In this document: positions 20,196-28,600 of the stretch, in pieces
Position numbering within the stretch: position 1 is the stretch's first letter
Layout: each line of letters opens with the position of its first letter
NCBI GenBank assembly: GCA_963762735.1
Contig: CAVXMG010000025.1
Coordinates: 409,858-473,857, forward strand
Source: DASXKD01 sp963762735
GTDB taxonomy: Bacteria; Actinomycetota; Actinomycetes; Streptosporangiales; Streptosporangiaceae
Reading direction: 5' to 3'
DNA length: 64,000 nucleotides
Notes under the pieces: generated by a model
Database searches by the model: none
What the model was told of the DNA's origin: nothing
What the model saw: the letters and a program-made list of their open reading frames with translations, nothing else
Position numbers and translations under genes: made by a program

Positions 20196-20411
20196 GTGAG
20201 TGAACGCAAAGGCGTGCTGCTGCGGCTCGATCCGGCGGTCCACGACGCGCTGGCCAGGTGGGCCTCCGACGAGTTGCGCAGCACCAACGCCCAGATCGAG
20301 TTCCTGCTGCGGCGCGCGCTCGCCGACGCGGGCCGGCTGCCCAGCCATGCCGGGAAGATGCGCAGGCCGGGCCGGCCGCCGCGGGAAACCGAGTCCGGAT
20401 TAGCGGGGTAG
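20196..20411 (+). CDS. Ribbon-helix-helix (Arc/HicB-antitoxin-like) regulator
   Basis: 71 residues, GTG start. The N-terminal strand GVLLRLDPAVHDALARWA and the helix RSTNAQIEFLLRRALADAG match Arc/MetJ-type ribbon-helix-helix DNA-binding proteins. The C-terminal tail is basic and disordered (GKMRRPGRPPRE). Automated pipelines often name this family a HicB antitoxin, but no toxin gene is adjacent; its steady partner is the SPFH gene upstream. Likely role: autorepression of this operon through the inverted repeat at 19191-19222. Confidence 0.75.
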   Translation: MSERKGVLLRLDPAVHDALARWASDELRSTNAQIEFLLRRALADAGRLPSHAGKMRRPGRPPRETESGLAG

Positions 20412-20463
20412 CCTCGACCGCGTCCATGTCGGCGGTCGCGCAGTGCCGGGAGGAACTCATCTG

Positions 20464-21372
20464 ATGACCTTGGACGCGGTCACCGCGGCAGCCGCGGGCA
20501 CCTGGACGCTCGGCGACCTGACCGTCAACCGGATGGGATTCGGCGCGATGCGCCTGCCGCAGACGGGCCGGGCGCTCGCCGCCGACGCTGTTCCGGGCGA
20601 CCGCGGCAGGGCGATCACGGTGCTCCGCCGGGCGGCCGAGCTCGGCGTCAATCACATCGACACGGCCGCGTTCTATTTCTCTGCACTACGATCGGCCAAC
20701 GAGCTGATCAACACGGCGCTGGCGCCTTACCCCGATGACCTGGTCATTGTCACGAAGGTCGGGCCCGGCCGGGATCCGTCAGGCGAATGGCTGCCCGCGG
20801 CCAGGCCGGACCAGCTACGCGGGCAGGTCGAGGAGAACCTGCGCCAGCTCGGCCGCGATCGCCTGGACGTGGTGAACTGGCGTAACCAGCAGGGTGCGGC
20901 GTCGCTCGCGGAGCATTTCGGCGCCCTGGCCGAACTGCGCGACGCAGGGCTCATCCGGCACCTCGGCGTCTCCGGCGTGACGCCAGGGCAGCTCGCCGAG
21001 GCCCTGACCATAGCGCCCGTGGTCTGCGTGCAGAACCGGTACGGCATCGGCGCCAGCCCCGCCGAGCACGAGTTCGTGGACGCCTGCGGGGATCAGGGCA
21101 TCGCCTTCGTGCCGTTCTTCACCATCGCCGGGCGGGGCGGCGGGCGCGGCGTGACCGGCGGCGAGCATGAAGAGGTGCTTGCCATCGCCAGCGCGCACGG
21201 TGCTACCGCCGCACAGGTCCGGCTGGCCTGGACGCTACAGCGCGGAGCGCACGTGCTGGCCATCCCCGGCACCGGCGATCCGGCCCACCTGGCGGCCAAC
21301 GTAGCCGCCAGCGCGCTCCTGCTCAGCGGCGAAGAACTGGCCCTGCTGGAATCGGTGACCATCCCCGCCTGA
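20464..21372 (+). CDS. Aldo/keto reductase-family oxidoreductase
   Basis: 302 residues. LGDLTVNRMGFGAMRLPQTG is the usual N-terminal strand, HIDTAAFYF carries the catalytic Asp and Tyr (D-x4-Y), and LVIVTKVGPG carries the Lys. The segment that should hold the catalytic His reads LDVVNWRNQQG, so the tetrad is incomplete; a subset of actinobacterial members share this variation. NADPH-binding features such as VRLAWTLQRGAHVLAIPGTG are intact. ATG at 20464 follows GGGAGGAACTCATCTG. Substrate unknown. Confidence 0.88.
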   Translation: MTLDAVTAAAAGTWTLGDLTVNRMGFGAMRLPQTGRALAADAVPGDRGRAITVLRRAAELGVNHIDTAAFYFSALRSANELINTALAPYPDDLVIVTKVGPGRDPSGEWLPAARPDQLRGQVEENLRQLGRDRLDVVNWRNQQGAASLAEHFGALAELRDAGLIRHLGVSGVTPGQLAEALTIAPVVCVQNRYGIGASPAEHEFVDACGDQGIAFVPFFTIAGRGGGRGVTGGEHEEVLAIASAHGATAAQVRLAWTLQRGAHVLAIPGTGDPAHLAANVAASALLLSGEELALLESVTIPA

Positions 21373-21410
21373 TCCGGCGCATCTGCCACGCCAGTGGGCA
21401 CACTGGAACG

Positions 21411-21668
21411 GTGCGCATCACCGTCCGGGTCCGGCCTGGCTCCGCGCGGCCCGGCGTGGGCGGCGAGCACGATGGCGCGCTGGTCGTCCGGGTCAGTGCG
21501 CCGGCCGTGGACGGCCGCGCCACCGACGCGGCACTGAGCGCGATCGCGGCCGCTTTCGGCGTCCGCCGCCGCGCCGTCACGCTGATCGCGGGCGCGGCGA
21601 GCCGCACGAAGATCGTGGACGTGGCGGGCGCCGACCCGGCCGACCTGGAGCGGCTGCTGTCCGTGTGA
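21411..21668 (+). CDS. DUF167/YggU-family protein
   Basis: 85 residues from a GTG. The sequence RITVRVRPGSARPGVGG, then VSAPAVDGRATDAALSAIAAAFGV and RRRAVTLIAGAASRTKIV, matches the small alpha/beta YggU fold, a conserved family of unknown biochemical role. It lies 38 bp after the aldo/keto reductase gene on the same strand and may be cotranscribed. Confidence 0.88.
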   Translation: MRITVRVRPGSARPGVGGEHDGALVVRVSAPAVDGRATDAALSAIAAAFGVRRRAVTLIAGAASRTKIVDVAGADPADLERLLSV

Positions 21669-21922
21669 CGGGCCCGCGGCGAGCCTTGCTAGTCAATTCC
21701 CGCACCCCGGAATAGGTCATTTCCCCGATGCCCGGACATCCGCGTGATGTCACGCTGATGGCGCAGCTAGCGGGCTGGCAGAGCGGGCCGGATGCGAAGA
21801 AATACCCACACGGGCGTATCAACGCCGCCGTTCCGTGCTCCGACAAGTAGGGGACCGAGCAGGCCAGCACGAATCCCAGCCGCTGCCCGCGGGCGGCGGC
21901 ACCGTGAACGGGGGCTTTTGAG

Positions 21923-22195
21923 ATGCAAGACGAAGTGATGTTCCTGGATTGCCCGGAGTACCTGGATGCGCATGGTACGGAGCGATGCGGGCTTCCCGCG
22001 GAGGTCGAGGACCGGTACACGATGCGGTCATCGGACGGACCGCTGGACAGCGCGAAGATCCGGTGCCCGCGCGGTCACTGGTTCAACGGCCCGCTGGAGT
22101 CGCTGATCTGGGCCAGCCCGCAGGCCAGAACCCGCCCGCCCACGACGGGCGCCTGGCGGCCCGCAGCGACGCCACGCGCTGACCGCGGCGGTTAA
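21923..22195 (+). CDS. Small conserved hypothetical protein
   Basis: 90 residues with GGGGG 9-13 bp before the ATG. The N-terminal two thirds are well composed (MFLDCPEYLDAHGTERCGLPAEVEDRY in parts, then IRCPRGHWFNGPLESL); three cysteines and two histidines could bind a metal, but no known zinc motif fits. The C-terminus is Pro/Arg/Thr-rich and probably disordered. Similar small proteins are common in actinomycetes with no assigned role. The 254-bp gap before it (21669-21922) shows no other gene. Confidence 0.6.
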   Translation: MQDEVMFLDCPEYLDAHGTERCGLPAEVEDRYTMRSSDGPLDSAKIRCPRGHWFNGPLESLIWASPQARTRPPTTGAWRPAATPRADRGG

Positions 22196-22204
22196 CCGCC
22201 GCGG
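22183..22204. terminator. Perfect 22-bp palindrome between convergent genes
   Basis: CCGCGGCGGTTAACCGCCGC plus GG is a perfect palindrome that overlaps the stop codon of the gene ending at 22195 and faces the 3' end of the SemiSWEET gene. Its position suggests a bidirectional terminator without a T tract. Confidence 0.6.
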
Positions 22205-22271
22205 CCGTCAACCCGGCCGCGTCGCCGCGGCGTCGTCGGCCAGCACCGCGGCCGGTCGCCGGCGCTCCTGG

Positions 22272-22553
22272 CTAGCGCTCGCTGCCGGTCCCGGCGCCCA
22301 GGCGGAGAGCCACCGCGATCGTGCTCGCCCCGATCAGCAGCGCGACCGCGTTGGGCACGATCAGGGCCAGGTTCCGCGCGGCGATGCCGTAGCTGATCCA
22401 CAGCAGGAATCCGATCAGCAGGATCGCGAAGTAGCCGATCGACACGTCGCGGGAAGACCGCTGCCGGAGCATCCGGCGGATCTGGAGCACGGGCGAGACG
22501 CCCATCAGTACGCCCCACGCGGCAGCGGCAACGGCAAGCCCGGTCACGATCAT
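22272..22553 (-). CDS. SemiSWEET-type PQ-loop sugar transporter
   Basis: 93 residues with three membrane helices, the size of bacterial SemiSWEETs, which dimerise to form a sugar uniporter. The first helix WGVLMGVSPVLQIRRMLRQR contains the PQ-loop-like P-x-x-Q segment, followed by RDVSIGYFAILLIGFLLWISYG and a last helix IVPNAVALLIGASTIAVAL. ATG at 22553 has AAGGGAACCGTC upstream. It stands alone, convergent with the preceding small gene. Substrate is not readable; sucrose or glucose are typical. Confidence 0.85.
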   Translation of the reverse strand: MIVTGLAVAAAAWGVLMGVSPVLQIRRMLRQRSSRDVSIGYFAILLIGFLLWISYGIAARNLALIVPNAVALLIGASTIAVALRLGAGTGSER

Positions 22554-22741
22554 GACGGTTCCCTTGGACAAGGCGCCCGGGCTCAGCGGACCGTGCTCGC
22601 CAGCTGACCTGGTGAGGGGCGCAAGCACGACCAACGGTCACGCTACCAGCGGCCGCCTCCGGTGAGCACGGATGCCTGCCCGGCGCGGGCCGGAACGAAA
22701 TCCGGTGGCGGCCGGACGAGCGGTGACGGCAGGCTGGGACG

Positions 22742-23555
22742 GTGATGGACCCGGCGATCGAGAGTCACTACGGCACCGGTTACGAGCGTGCCCGCTTGTT
22801 CCCTGGCGGCACGCCGGCCCTGGAGTTCGTTAGGTCAATGGAATTGCTGGACCGGCTGCTGCCTGCACCGCCCGCCGAGGTACTGGATGTGGGCGGTGGG
22901 CCGGGCACCTATGCCGCCGCCGCTGGCCCGGCGCGGGTACCGCGTGCACCTGGTGGACGCGATGCCGTTGCATGTGGAACAGGCACTCCAGGTGGCGGGC
23001 GGCGACCCGGCGGCCGCCTTCACCGCCGTGCTTGGCGACGCGCGGGACCTCCCGGCGACGGCCGGATCCCAGGATGCGGTGCTGCTGTTCGGCCCGCTGT
23101 ATCACCTGACCGAGGCCGGGCACCGGCGGCAGGCCCTCGCCGAGGCATGGCGGGTCCTGCGGCCGGGCGGGCGCCTGGTGGCCGTGGCGATCAGCCGGTT
23201 CGCCTCGCTGCTGGACGGGGTGTACGAGGACTGGCTGGACGATCCGCAGTTCCGGCGGATCGTGGACCAGGACCTGGCCGACGGGCAGCACCGCAACCCC
23301 GATCCGGTGGGCAGGCCGGAACGCTTCACCACGGCCTACTTCCACACCCCCGACGGCCTGGCCAGCGAGGTCGGGCAGGCAGGGTTCACCGGCACGGCCC
23401 TGTACGGGGTGGAGGGCCCCGGCTGGCCGCTGCGCCGGGACTGGGCCGACCCACGGCGCCGCGAGCAGATGCTGTTCGCCGCCCGGGCGGTGGAAACGCA
23501 GCCCTCGATGCTGGGCTTCAGCCTCCATTTCATCGCCGCCGCGACCAGGCCATAG
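22742..23555 (+). CDS. SAM-dependent methyltransferase (one frame break)
   Basis: About 270 residues joined; start is the GTG at 22742 or the ATG three bases on. Motif I is VLDVGGGPGTYA. Immediately after it the frame shifts near 22921 (one extra base ahead of CTG), continuing as LARRGYRVHLVDAMPLHVEQA and then DAVLLFGPLYHLTEAGHRRQALAEAWRVLRPGGR in parts, typical of Methyltransf_11/25 enzymes. The C-terminal half (LLDGVYEDWLDDPQFRRIV) resembles a lineage of small-molecule methyltransferases common in Firmicutes and actinomycetes. Convergent with the nitrilase-like gene, with a hairpin between. Confidence 0.85.
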
Positions 23556-23559
23556 CCCG

Positions 23560-23598
23560 CCGCGCGGCCGACCGGACAGGCCAGGTCAGGCCGCGCGG
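23560..23598. terminator. Hairpin between convergent methyltransferase and nitrilase-like genes
   Basis: CCGCGCGGCC (23560-23569) and GGCCGCGCGG (23589-23598) are perfect 10-bp inverted arms around a 19-base loop, placed between two gene ends. Confidence 0.5.
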
Positions 23599-23612
23599 GA
23601 TGCGCCAGCGCG

Positions 23613-24692
23613 TCAGCTCGGGTCAGCTTTGCCGGGCCGCACCCAGATATCCCGGTCATGCATGAGCTCGATCTGCCGGTCGATCACCTCACGCCGGTAC
23701 TCGGCGTGATCGTAGGGGGCCCGGTCGAGGTAGAGGTTCTTCGGGTAGACCGGCTCTTCGTAGATGAGCTGGTACTGCTCGGTGGTCAGATCCTTGATCC
23801 AGTTGTCCCACTGGGCGCCCGCGCGGAACCGGCGGAGCGCTTCCACGTCGACGGTTCCGGCTACCCAGGACGAGCCGCCGCTGTAGTCGTGCCGCCCGAC
23901 GATCTGCCCGCGATAGTCGATCACCGCCGACCCGCCGCCGAACGTGTCGATCGGGACATCGGAATCGGTGTGCAGGTAATAGGTACCGACGTTGCACGCG
24001 ATCAGGTACATGTTGTTGTCGAGCGCGCGGGCGCGGTTCTGGATCTCGAACAGGCCGTTGCCGACGTGCGGATGCGGATAGGGGCCGCGGTACACGACCT
24101 CTGCCCCGTTCATCGCCAGGCCGCGCGCGTTCTCGGGGTAGGAGCCTTCGTTGGCCATCAGGAACCCAAGCCGGCCAATTTCGGTGTCGGCGACCGGGTA
24201 GAACGCGTCGAGGTTCCGGCCGTAAAGCTCAACCCACTTGTCCCAGACATTGTGCGGGGTCACCGAATGCTCGACCGGCAGCAACGGCACGACCTTGTGA
24301 TGCCTGTGGATCACCTCTCCTTCGGGGGAGAGGATGAACCCGACGTTGAAGAAGCGCCCGGGGAACTCCGGGTGGCGCGCCTTCGCCTGCGCCATGATGA
24401 AGGCGTTCCACTGCCGCGCGAGCCCGCCGAGGTAGTCCGTCTCCGGGCCAGGGACGTCGATCGCGCACTCCCGCGCGAACTCCTCGTGGTTCAGGTCGAG
24501 CACCTCGTCGTTGAAGCCCTGCAGCGCGCCTTCGGGTATGGCGATGAGCCGCACCGGCAGGTCCAGGCTGGACAGCCACGATGCGGCCTTGATGAGGTGC
24601 GAGAGGTGTTCCAGATTCGTCGCGATCTCGTCACGGCGCCGGATGCCCCGCATGGTGGGGACCAGGCCAATGGCCTGATAAGGCTCGATCAT
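23613..24692 (-). CDS. Nitrilase-superfamily protein lacking the catalytic cysteine
   Basis: 359 residues with the carbon-nitrogen hydrolase fold. The catalytic glutamate (IPEGALQGF) and lysine (HHKVVPLLPVEH) regions are recognisable, and AMNGAEVVYRGPYPHP resembles aliphatic-amidase-like members. Where those enzymes have Cys in an ICDDGNYPE-type strand, this protein reads LMANEGSYPEN, so the nucleophile position is alanine. The reading frame is clean throughout, so this is not explained by an indel. It may be a non-hydrolytic or scaffold member, as in other Cys-less branches of the superfamily. ATG at 24692, divergent from a small DUF1330 gene. Confidence 0.8.
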   Translation of the reverse strand: MIEPYQAIGLVPTMRGIRRRDEIATNLEHLSHLIKAASWLSSLDLPVRLIAIPEGALQGFNDEVLDLNHEEFARECAIDVPGPETDYLGGLARQWNAFIMAQAKARHPEFPGRFFNVGFILSPEGEVIHRHHKVVPLLPVEHSVTPHNVWDKWVELYGRNLDAFYPVADTEIGRLGFLMANEGSYPENARGLAMNGAEVVYRGPYPHPHVGNGLFEIQNRARALDNNMYLIACNVGTYYLHTDSDVPIDTFGGGSAVIDYRGQIVGRHDYSGGSSWVAGTVDVEALRRFRAGAQWDNWIKDLTTEQYQLIYEEPVYPKNLYLDRAPYDHAEYRREVIDRQIELMHDRDIWVRPGKADPS

Positions 24693-24764
24693 GGTGAATC
24701 CCTTCAGCCTGTCGCCCGCCGACTACCGGTTCCCGGCAAGATATCCGGTCGGTAGGGTGACCCG

Positions 24765-25056
24765 GTGACCGTCTACGCGATAGCCCAGCTCCGCATCCAT
24801 GACCAGGCTCCCTACGAGAGGTATGCGGCCGGGTTCATGCCGGTCCTCCGCCAGTACGGCGGGCGGCTGGTGGTTGCCGATGGCGCGCCCGAGGTCGTCG
24901 AGGGTGAGTGGACCGGTGACCGGGTCGTCGTCCTGGCGTTCGACGATCGCGACGCCTTTCGACACGTGGACCAATTCCCCGGAATACCAGGAGATCGTGA
25001 AGGACCGCTGGGACGCGGCGGAGACCAGCATCCTGCTGGTGCGGGGAGTGGACTGA
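24765..25056 (+). CDS. DUF1330 (dimeric alpha-beta barrel) protein (one frame break)
   Basis: 96 residues joined, the normal DUF1330 size. YAIAQLRIHDQAPYERYAAG and YGGRLVVADGAPEVVEGEW are typical of this ferredoxin-like dimeric fold. The frame shifts near 24963, where one extra base separates DDRDAFR from TWTNSPEYQEIVKDRW. GTG start at 24765. It diverges from the nitrilase-like gene across 72 bp. Function unknown; possibly a small oxygenase or ligand-binding protein. Confidence 0.75.
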
Positions 25057-25067
25057 CACCCAGCGGG

Positions 25068-25478
25068 TCACATGGTGGTCGTGTACCCCGGCCGGATCGC
25101 CACGGCGATGCGGTACGCCGCATCCGGCGGCGGGGGCCCTGGCTCGCCGTAGCGCTCGGCCAGGCGGACGAACTCGGCGCCCTTCGGGTCGGGAACGATC
25201 CGCTCCACCCGGCCGCGGATCTCCAGGTAGCGGGACGGCTCGCCGGGGTCGCAGATCGACAGCGCGACCGCGGGCTGATGCTGCCAGTTGCGGTTCTTCT
25301 GGCGGCGGCTGGTCGTGGTCAGCCACAGGTACTCACCGTCGAAACGGAACCAGGTGGGGTTGACCTGCGGCGTGCCGTCGGGCCGGACGGTCGCCAGATG
25401 GGCGATGAGTGGCCGCTCCACCAGGTCGGCCAGCGACGCGGGAATGGCATGTGCCGACGGTGCTGAGTCCGCTGTCAT
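25068..25478 (-). CDS. PPOX-class (F420/FMN split-barrel) oxidoreductase
   Basis: 136 residues. IAHLATVRPDGTPQVNPTWF and EYLWLTTTSRRQKNRNW, then VALSICDPGEPSRYLEIRGRVERI, are hallmarks of the F420-dependent PPOX family (TIGR03618 type) of actinomycetes. Such proteins reduce small molecules with F420H2 or bind haem or biliverdin. ATG at 25478 was chosen because DSAPSAHAIPASLADLVE is the usual lead. It is convergent with the DUF1330 gene, 11 bp apart. Confidence 0.87.
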   Translation of the reverse strand: MTADSAPSAHAIPASLADLVERPLIAHLATVRPDGTPQVNPTWFRFDGEYLWLTTTSRRQKNRNWQHQPAVALSICDPGEPSRYLEIRGRVERIVPDPKGAEFVRLAERYGEPGPPPPDAAYRIAVAIRPGYTTTM

Positions 25479-25535
25479 GATCCCTATTCTTCCCCGGGCG
25501 CGGGCCACACGGCTCCGCAGTTGGGGTGCCGGGGT

Positions 25536-26681
25536 TCAGTGCCCCGGCGCCTGCGTTATTTCGCTGACCTTGACCCACCGATCCTCGGCCGCGGAGGTCT
25601 CGATGGCGGCGCAGACCGCCTGTGCCGCGGCACCGTCGTCGAAGCCGGGCGTCCAGGCCGCGCCGGGCCAGCCTTCGAGGAGGTCGGCGACCTGGTTGAC
25701 GAAGCTCGAGCCGTAGCCGACGCCCTGCCCGAGCGGCCACCAGTCGGCGGCATAGGGGTGGCTGGGGTGCTCCGCGCGGATCCGCCGCATGCCGTACAGG
25801 TCCTGGTCGTCGCCGGCGCGACCGTAACGCAGTTCGTTGAGGCGCGCGTAGTCGAAGACCAGCGTGCCCTCGCTGCCGTTGGCCTCGACCGTGAAGTCGC
25901 ACGGGCGGCGCACGGCGGCGCGCGCGACCTCCATCGTGCCGATGGCGCCGGAGTCGAATCGCAGCAGCGCGCTGGCGGCGTCGTCCACGGTCACGTCCCT
26001 GGTGCCGCCGCCGGGCAGCGGCCGGCGCGTTATGAACGTTTCCGCCTGGGCGCAGACCGCGCGGATGCCGCCGGCCTGCCAGTGCGCCAGGTCGATGAGG
26101 TGGCAGCCCAGGTCGGCGATGGTCGTCCCGCCCATGGTCCGGTCGAACCGCCAGTCGAAGGGGGTCGCCGGGTCGGTGAACTCATCCGAGAGCCAGGTGG
26201 CGCGCCACAGCCGCAGTTCGCCGATGGCCCCGTCGGCGATCATGCGGCGCATCAGCGACACCGCGGGCAGCCTGCGGTAGTTGAAGCTCACCGCGTTGGG
26301 TACCCCGGCCGCGATGACGGCGGCCAGCGCCGCCGCCGCGTCCTCGTACGTCACGGCCAGCGGCTTTTCGCAGAGGACGGCTTTGCCCGCCGCGGCGGCC
26401 GCCGCCGCGATCTCCGCGTGCGTGCCCGGCGGCGTGCAGATGTCGACGATGGCGATGTCGTCGCGGCCGATGACGGCGCGCCAGTCGGTGGTGTGCTCGG
26501 GCACCCCGTAGGCCGCCGCGGCGGCCGCCACGGCCGGCCCGTTCCGCCCGGAGATCACGCTGACCACGGGCGTGACCGGGAGCCTGCGCAGCATCGGTGC
26601 GACGCGGTAGGCGTAGCAGTGCGCCTTGCCCATCACCCCGTAGCCGATGACCCCGACACGCAGTTCGGGCGGCCCGCTCAT
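25536..26681 (-). CDS. Gfo/Idh/MocA-family NAD(P)-dependent dehydrogenase (third of the cluster)
   Basis: 381 residues. The Rossmann start LRVGVIGYGVMGKAHCYAYR, nicotinamide-side EKPLAVTYEDA, and the catalytic-region DLGCHLIDLAHW (Asp and His of the family) are all present. Members oxidise inositol isomers or sugars to ketoses. Its ATG overlaps the stop of the preceding dehydrogenase by four bases; it is the last gene of a tightly coupled five-gene minus-strand run. Many relatives sit in inositol clusters, so an inositol or inosose substrate is likely but not proven. Confidence 0.88.
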   Translation of the reverse strand: MSGPPELRVGVIGYGVMGKAHCYAYRVAPMLRRLPVTPVVSVISGRNGPAVAAAAAAYGVPEHTTDWRAVIGRDDIAIVDICTPPGTHAEIAAAAAAAGKAVLCEKPLAVTYEDAAAALAAVIAAGVPNAVSFNYRRLPAVSLMRRMIADGAIGELRLWRATWLSDEFTDPATPFDWRFDRTMGGTTIADLGCHLIDLAHWQAGGIRAVCAQAETFITRRPLPGGGTRDVTVDDAASALLRFDSGAIGTMEVARAAVRRPCDFTVEANGSEGTLVFDYARLNELRYGRAGDDQDLYGMRRIRAEHPSHPYAADWWPLGQGVGYGSSFVNQVADLLEGWPGAAWTPGFDDGAAAQAVCAAIETSAAEDRWVKVSEITQAPGH

Positions 26682-27639
26682 CCGCGGAGCGCGGGAATGG
26701 CCGCGCCCGCCCGGGTGGCCGCGTCCAGCGCGGCTATCGCATCGGCCCCGGTGGCGCCCCCGCAAGGGCCACCGGAGGCGAAGTCGGCGAAGCTTTCCGC
26801 CTGCAGCCGCAGCGCCGCAAGCTGCGCCTGCTCCCCCTCGGCCGGGTCGAGGAAATCGCAGCGCACGGTGCCTTTCGTGCCGAACGCCTCGGCCCGCGCC
26901 ATGTCCCCCGCCGGGTGGAAGCGGCCCAGCGAGACCAGGCCGCTGCCGCCGCCGGACAACTCCACGAGCACCTGGGCGCTGTCGACGTCCGCGGACCGCT
27001 GCTCCTCGCCGGGACCACGTGCCGGACCAGCCCGCCGGGGACCAGCCCGGACGCGATGGCTTTCATGCCGCCCAGCTCCTGCCCGGTCAGCCAGCGCATC
27101 TCGTCGAACTCGTGCACGCCCATGTCGATGAGGATCCCGCCGCTGTGCGCCCGGAACTCGTCCGAGGGCGGCCGGTCGTCCCACTGATAGCAGGCCACCA
27201 GGTGGACGGTGCCAAGCTCACCGGCCGCGATCCGATCGCGCAGCAACCCCAGCGGCGGCACGTACCGCCGCCAGTACGCCACCTGGAACGGCACGCCCGC
27301 CGCCTGCGTCGCGGCGACGGCCGCCTTGGTCTGCGCCACGGTCAGCCCGCACGGCTTCTCGCACAGGATCGGCAGGCTACGGGCGGCGACCTCGGTGATG
27401 ACCTGCAGGTGCCGGTCGGTCGGCACCACGATCAGCACCCCGTCGAGGGTTTCTGAGTCGAGCATCTCCGCGATGCCCGGGTACACCGCCGCACCCACGT
27501 CGGGCACGGTGGCGCGGGTGGCCTCGGACACCTCCGCGATGGCGGTGACCGCCACCCGCTCCGACCCGGCCAGCCCGCGCAGGTGGGTGCGGCCCATCCG
27601 GCCCGCGCCGATGAGCCCCAGCCGGAACGGCGCCGCCAT
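26678..27639 (-). CDS. Gfo/Idh/MocA-family dehydrogenase (iolG-like; one frame break)
   Basis: 320 residues joined. FRLGLIGAGRMGRTHLRGLAG is the NAD-binding start, ILCEKPCGLTVAQTKAA and DMGVHEFDEMRWLTG are the family motifs, close to inositol 2-dehydrogenase. The frame breaks near 27010, where a run of C appears one base short between GLVRHV and PGEEQRSADVDSAQV. Starts at 27639, one base after the TIM-barrel gene ends. Coupled at its 3' end (ATGA) to another dehydrogenase. Likely inositol or scyllo-inositol oxidation. Confidence 0.83.
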
Positions 27640-27640
27640 G

Positions 27641-28579
27641 TCACAGCCCCCGCGCCGCGAGGAAGGCCCGGTTGAGCCGCTGTTCCTCCGCCGCGCGGGC
27701 GAACCGCTCCGCGCTGCGCGGCAGGATGTCCTGCTCCACCACCAGCCAGCCGCCGAAGGACATGCCGCGCAGGCCGTCAAGGACCGCGTCCACGTCAAGG
27801 TCGCCGCCGCCCAGCACGGGGAACGCTTCGCGCGACCAGATCTCGGTCGCCTGTGCGCCGTCGGCCACGATCTGATCCCTGACCGCCAGCGAGGCGTCCT
27901 TGAGGTGCACGTGGTTGACCCGTTCCGCCCAGTCCCGCAGCAGGGCGACGGGGTCGCCGCCGCCGAGCATCATGTGCCCGGTCTCCAGGCACAGCCCGAC
28001 GTCGGACCGGTCGAGCACCTGCTCGATCTCCCAGGGGGCCTCCACGTAGGTCCCGGTCTCCGGGTGGAACGTCGGCTCGTAGCCACGGTCGCGGCAGTGG
28101 CCGACCACGCGGGCCAGGCCGGTGGCGAACCGCTGCCAGCCGTCGGCATCCAGGCCAAGCGAGCGCTCCGCCGTGGACCGGAACGGCCGGCTGCGGCGTT
28201 CCCGGCTGCCGGCGTCGGCCAGGGTCGGCCGCGGTGGCGGCCCTGGCAGGTACGCCCGCACGGTGTCGAACGTGTCCAGCAGCTCATCCAGCGCGGGCAT
28301 CACCTCCGCCAGGCCGTCCGGATCGGCGTAGGGCAGTTCCAGGTAGGCGCCGGCCAGGCCGAGGTCCCGCTCCGCGAGCAGTTCGCCGAGGCGCTCCCCG
28401 GTGCCGAGGTAGCCCACCGGCCCGAGGTCGATGCCGGCGTACCCGGCCTCGGCGACCTGGTCCAGCACCTGCACGCCGTTGGGCACGTTCGGGTCGTGGC
28501 CCACGGTGACCTCAAAGGCGCCGTAGCTGACCGGTGCGTTCGCCACCGCGATCGTGCCGGGAGCACGCGCTGCTTCCAT
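27641..28579 (-). CDS. TIM-barrel sugar isomerase/dehydratase (IolE-like)
   Basis: 312 residues of the xylose-isomerase-like TIM-barrel superfamily. ANAPVSYGAFEVTVG begins strand one in the manner of inosose dehydratases. Metal ligands are suggested by FHPETGTYVE, CLETGHMML, HVHLKDASL and VVEQDILP. IolE removes water from 2-keto-myo-inositol. ATG 28579 follows AGCGAGGACACC; a GTG five codons earlier is possible. It sits between two inositol-dehydrogenase-like genes, which supports the assignment, but the second TIM barrel upstream could equally be the dehydratase and this one an epimerase. Confidence 0.72.
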   Translation of the reverse strand: MEAARAPGTIAVANAPVSYGAFEVTVGHDPNVPNGVQVLDQVAEAGYAGIDLGPVGYLGTGERLGELLAERDLGLAGAYLELPYADPDGLAEVMPALDELLDTFDTVRAYLPGPPPRPTLADAGSRERRSRPFRSTAERSLGLDADGWQRFATGLARVVGHCRDRGYEPTFHPETGTYVEAPWEIEQVLDRSDVGLCLETGHMMLGGGDPVALLRDWAERVNHVHLKDASLAVRDQIVADGAQATEIWSREAFPVLGGGDLDVDAVLDGLRGMSFGGWLVVEQDILPRSAERFARAAEEQRLNRAFLAARGL

Positions 28580-28600
28580 GGTGTCCTCGCTCACCCTTCG

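Noticed and set aside
20196..20411. A HicAB toxin-antitoxin pair
   Set aside because: The RHH protein resembles HicB-type antitoxins only in its DNA-binding fold; no HicA-like gene is adjacent.
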